DNA from: Arthrobacter glacialis
GTDB lineage: Bacteria; Actinomycetota; Actinomycetes; Actinomycetales; Micrococcaceae
Reading direction: 5' to 3'
Assembly (NCBI RefSeq): GCF_002909445.1
Contig: NZ_PPXC01000004.1
Location: 186,001 to 250,000, forward strand
DNA length: 64,000 bases
The notes beneath the pieces are model-generated. The model made no database searches, was not told where the DNA came from, and saw only the letters and a list, made by a program, of their open reading frames with translations. Shown here piece after piece: positions 62,075 through 64,000 of the stretch; positions within the stretch are counted from its first letter, which is position 1; each line of letters starts with the position of its first letter. A program made the translations under genes and the position numbers.

Positions 62075-62860
62075 CTACTGTGCACCTCCGGGAATGCGCT
62101 TGAGGTAATAGTGCATGGGGGCGTGTCGAATCCACGCGGGAGTGATCCTCACCAAAACGGACGCAGTCTTGAACAGCGCGCGCAAGGTCCGATCCTTTCG
62201 TGTGGGCCACGTGAAGCCGTACATTTCGCGAACGGCGGGAGGGAGCAAGCCAACCGTTAGAAACCTGACCAGCGGCATCAACACCTTGACCCACAGCGGT
62301 GCATGCTTGGCGGCGAGCAATGTCTGGGCCACTGCACGAACAGTGCTGTCAACGCTGAGGAGGGCCAGTTGCCGCTCCCAATACACCTCAAAGTCAGCAC
62401 ATGATGGTGGCCAGAGTTCGGCGGGCATGCCCAGCGCAGTCCCCAGTACTCCATAGCCGGCGTAAACCGACTCGGCGTCTGTGGCGGAGAGCGCCGGGAA
62501 CACAGCCTCATAGGTCTGCGCCGCTGATTTGTAGAGCGTGGCTGCCACCCACAATTGCTGCTCCGGATTGGATGCGTTGTAGGCCGGGACTGCGTCCGAG
62601 CCCGCATATTTCACTGGCTGATGTGCCCGTCGTACCCGAGACTGAACAGTGCGCCGCTGTGCGGGCGTGCCGTTGCTCAGGGCGTAGATGTAACTCAAGG
62701 TCCCGTGCAGGCGCCGAAGCGGATCATGTGAAAAATTGGAATGCCGGGCAACACCGTAGCCCACTGGCGGATTTGCCAGTTGCAACAGGATGGCACTGCC
62801 GGCCCCGGCAAGCAGTACCGATTCCGGGGCCACATCAGCCAAAGTCAACGATGCCTTCAC
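62075..62860 (-). CDS. Oxygenase MpaB family (DUF2236) protein
   Basis: 261 residues from the GTG at 62860 (GGGAGG seven bases upstream), in place of an ATG nine codons earlier. SVLLAGAGSAILLQLANPPVGYGVARHSNFSHDPLRRLHGTLSYIYAL and HQPVKY-type segments match DUF2236, whose members (latex-clearing protein and MpaB relatives) hold heme between two histidines and oxidise hydrophobic substrates. His residues at NFSHDP and RAHQPV are candidate ligands. Confidence 0.85.
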   Translation of the reverse strand: MKASLTLADVAPESVLLAGAGSAILLQLANPPVGYGVARHSNFSHDPLRRLHGTLSYIYALSNGTPAQRRTVQSRVRRAHQPVKYAGSDAVPAYNASNPEQQLWVAATLYKSAAQTYEAVFPALSATDAESVYAGYGVLGTALGMPAELWPPSCADFEVYWERQLALLSVDSTVRAVAQTLLAAKHAPLWVKVLMPLVRFLTVGLLPPAVREMYGFTWPTRKDRTLRALFKTASVLVRITPAWIRHAPMHYYLKRIPGGAQ

Positions 62861-63001
62861 GGTAAAACCTCCCTGTCCCTCATACATTCCAGCGTGGCAT
62901 ACCCTGGGGCGTTAAAGCAGCAGGGAGGGAGATTCAGCTTGCGCCAGCCTGCACGGCCAAGCGAAAATCCGCATCCCCCTCCCCATCAAGCGGAGGTCAA
63001 C

Positions 63002-64000
63002 CTAGCCGAGGTTTGCCGGCACAGTCTGTGTAATGCCTGCCGCTTCTTCGCGGCGCAAACGGGAGTTCCAATGCCCGTAGCTGAAGTAAAAGACCAAGCC
63101 AATGGCTACCCAGACGGCGAAGAATACCCAGGTCAGCGTTGCCAGATTCAGCATCAAGTAAATGCACAGCACGGCTGAAAGAACTGGAATCACCGGTCCA
63201 AAGGGAACCCGGAATGCGGGTTTCAGGTCCGGGCGTTTGTGGCGAAGCACCAAAATGCCAATGCTCACCATAACGAAGGCACTGAGTGTGCCAATGTTTA
63301 TCATTTCGCTCAACAGTTCAACCGGTGTGAACCCGGCCAGGATGGCAACAAAAACACCACTGAGTATCTGTGTGCGTGCCGGAGTCGCGTGGCGGTCAGA
63401 GGTCTTGCTCAGCCCGCGAGGCAGCAGGCCGTCGCGGCTCATGGCCATCATGACCCGGGCCAAGCCCATAAGCAGCACCATAATCACAGTGGTCAGGCCA
63501 ATGAGGGAGCCCAACGAGATGATAACTACCGCCCATTCGGCACCTACCAGCGAGAACGCCGTAGACAGCGAAGGATCATCAACCTGGGCAAGGTCCTTGT
63601 AGGACACCATTCCAGTAACTGCCAAGGTGACAAGAATGTACAAAACAGTCACCACCGCCAGGCCGGCAAAGATTCCGCGGGGCAGGGTCTTGGAAGGGTT
63701 CTTGACTTCTTCTGCGCTGGTGGCCACCACATCAAAACCAATGAAGGCAAAGAACACTAGGGCTGCGCCGGAAACTATTCCAACAAAGCCATAGATGGCT
63801 GGATCGGCTCCCGTGAGCAGTGACAGGAACGGCTGAACCTGCCAGGAGCTGTCGGTGACAACTGCAGGCTGGGACGGCGGTACGAACGGCTGATAGTTCT
63901 CCGCCTTGACGTAGAAGAAACCCACCACAATCACAAACAGGACGATCCCAATTTTGATCAGGGTGAAGACGTTGTTGATGCGTGCAGCCAATTTGGTGCC
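63002..64000 (-). CDS. APC-family amino acid permease, 5' end outside window
   Basis: 333 codons are open to the window edge; the visible N-terminus GTKLAARINNVFTLIKIG corresponds to the middle of a cationic amino acid transporter-like (YfnA/CAT) permease. FFAFIGFDVVATSAEEVKNPSKTLPRGIFAGL is the signature segment, and about eight membrane helices follow to the end VFYFSYGHWNSRLRREEA. It imports amino acids with protons. A TTG inside the frame at 63991 is not a real start. Confidence 0.9.
   Translation of the reverse strand, partial: GTKLAARINNVFTLIKIGIVLFVIVVGFFYVKAENYQPFVPPSQPAVVTDSSWQVQPFLSLLTGADPAIYGFVGIVSGAALVFFAFIGFDVVATSAEEVKNPSKTLPRGIFAGLAVVTVLYILVTLAVTGMVSYKDLAQVDDPSLSTAFSLVGAEWAVVIISLGSLIGLTTVIMVLLMGLARVMMAMSRDGLLPRGLSKTSDRHATPARTQILSGVFVAILAGFTPVELLSEMINIGTLSAFVMVSIGILVLRHKRPDLKPAFRVPFGPVIPVLSAVLCIYLMLNLATLTWVFFAVWVAIGLVFYFSYGHWNSRLRREEAAGITQTVPANLG

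Overview
This 64 kb window comes from a high-GC Gram-positive bacterium. The gene set (Rpf-type muralytic factor, actinobacterial Kdp cluster, class-E-like sortase signals, GTG/TTG starts) fits the Actinomycetota, most likely an Arthrobacter-like member of the Micrococcaceae; that placement is inference. No rRNA operon, prophage, insertion sequence or CRISPR array was seen. Both outermost genes run off the window.

Layout. 1-4.2 kb: a truncated multi-pass membrane protein, a CPA1 Na+/H+ antiporter and an NAD(P)-binding protein. 4.35-4.56 kb: tRNA-Met and tRNA-Thr. 4.8-7.1 kb: a DEAD-box RNA helicase with a long leader. 7.2-11.3 kb: a sortase-tagged GH110 galactosidase and a MOSC protein. 11.4-20.7 kb: an MFS exporter and the complete kdpFABC-kdpDE potassium system, including a 30-residue KdpF. 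20.8-24.0 kb: SDR, amidohydrolase, Rpf-LysM protein. 24.2-29.7 kb: a ROK regulator and a sortase-tagged GH89 enzyme. 29.9-32.5 kb: reverse transsulfuration pair. 32.6-35.7 kb: small cytosolic proteins and an AbiEi/nuclease-like gene. 35.8-40.3 kb: PutA and a divergent LysR regulator. 40.9-43.75 kb: a sulfonate/sulfur ABC transporter behind a SAM riboswitch. 43.9-51.2 kb: AlkA-like glycosylase, thioredoxin, MarR-controlled exporter, tRNA-Tyr, YajQ, VOC proteins. 51.3-57.7 kb: an M66 mucinase-type metalloprotease, a two-component system and a phosphatase. 57.9-61.3 kb: ankyrin protein and the fur-katA operon. 61.4-64 kb: DUF2461, DUF2236 and a truncated amino-acid permease.

The most interesting theme is three very large secreted enzymes scattered over 44 kb (GH110, GH89, M66), all predicted to attack host mucin or related glycoconjugates. 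Each carries an almost identical 14-bp dyad (consensus ATGYTATCSATAAC) upstream of its start, on its coding strand, which suggests a common regulator and an undescribed mucin/glycan regulon. GH110 and GH89 end in sortase-like signals (LAKTG, LSHTG).

The second theme is a set of long intergenic palindromes, most of them at gene 3' ends. Three (at 7.1, 23.2 and 51.2 kb) form one repeat family with a fixed outer arm and an inner segment that varies between copies but still pairs across the arms. Two others share an identical 25-bp arm and bracket the AbiEi/nuclease-like gene.
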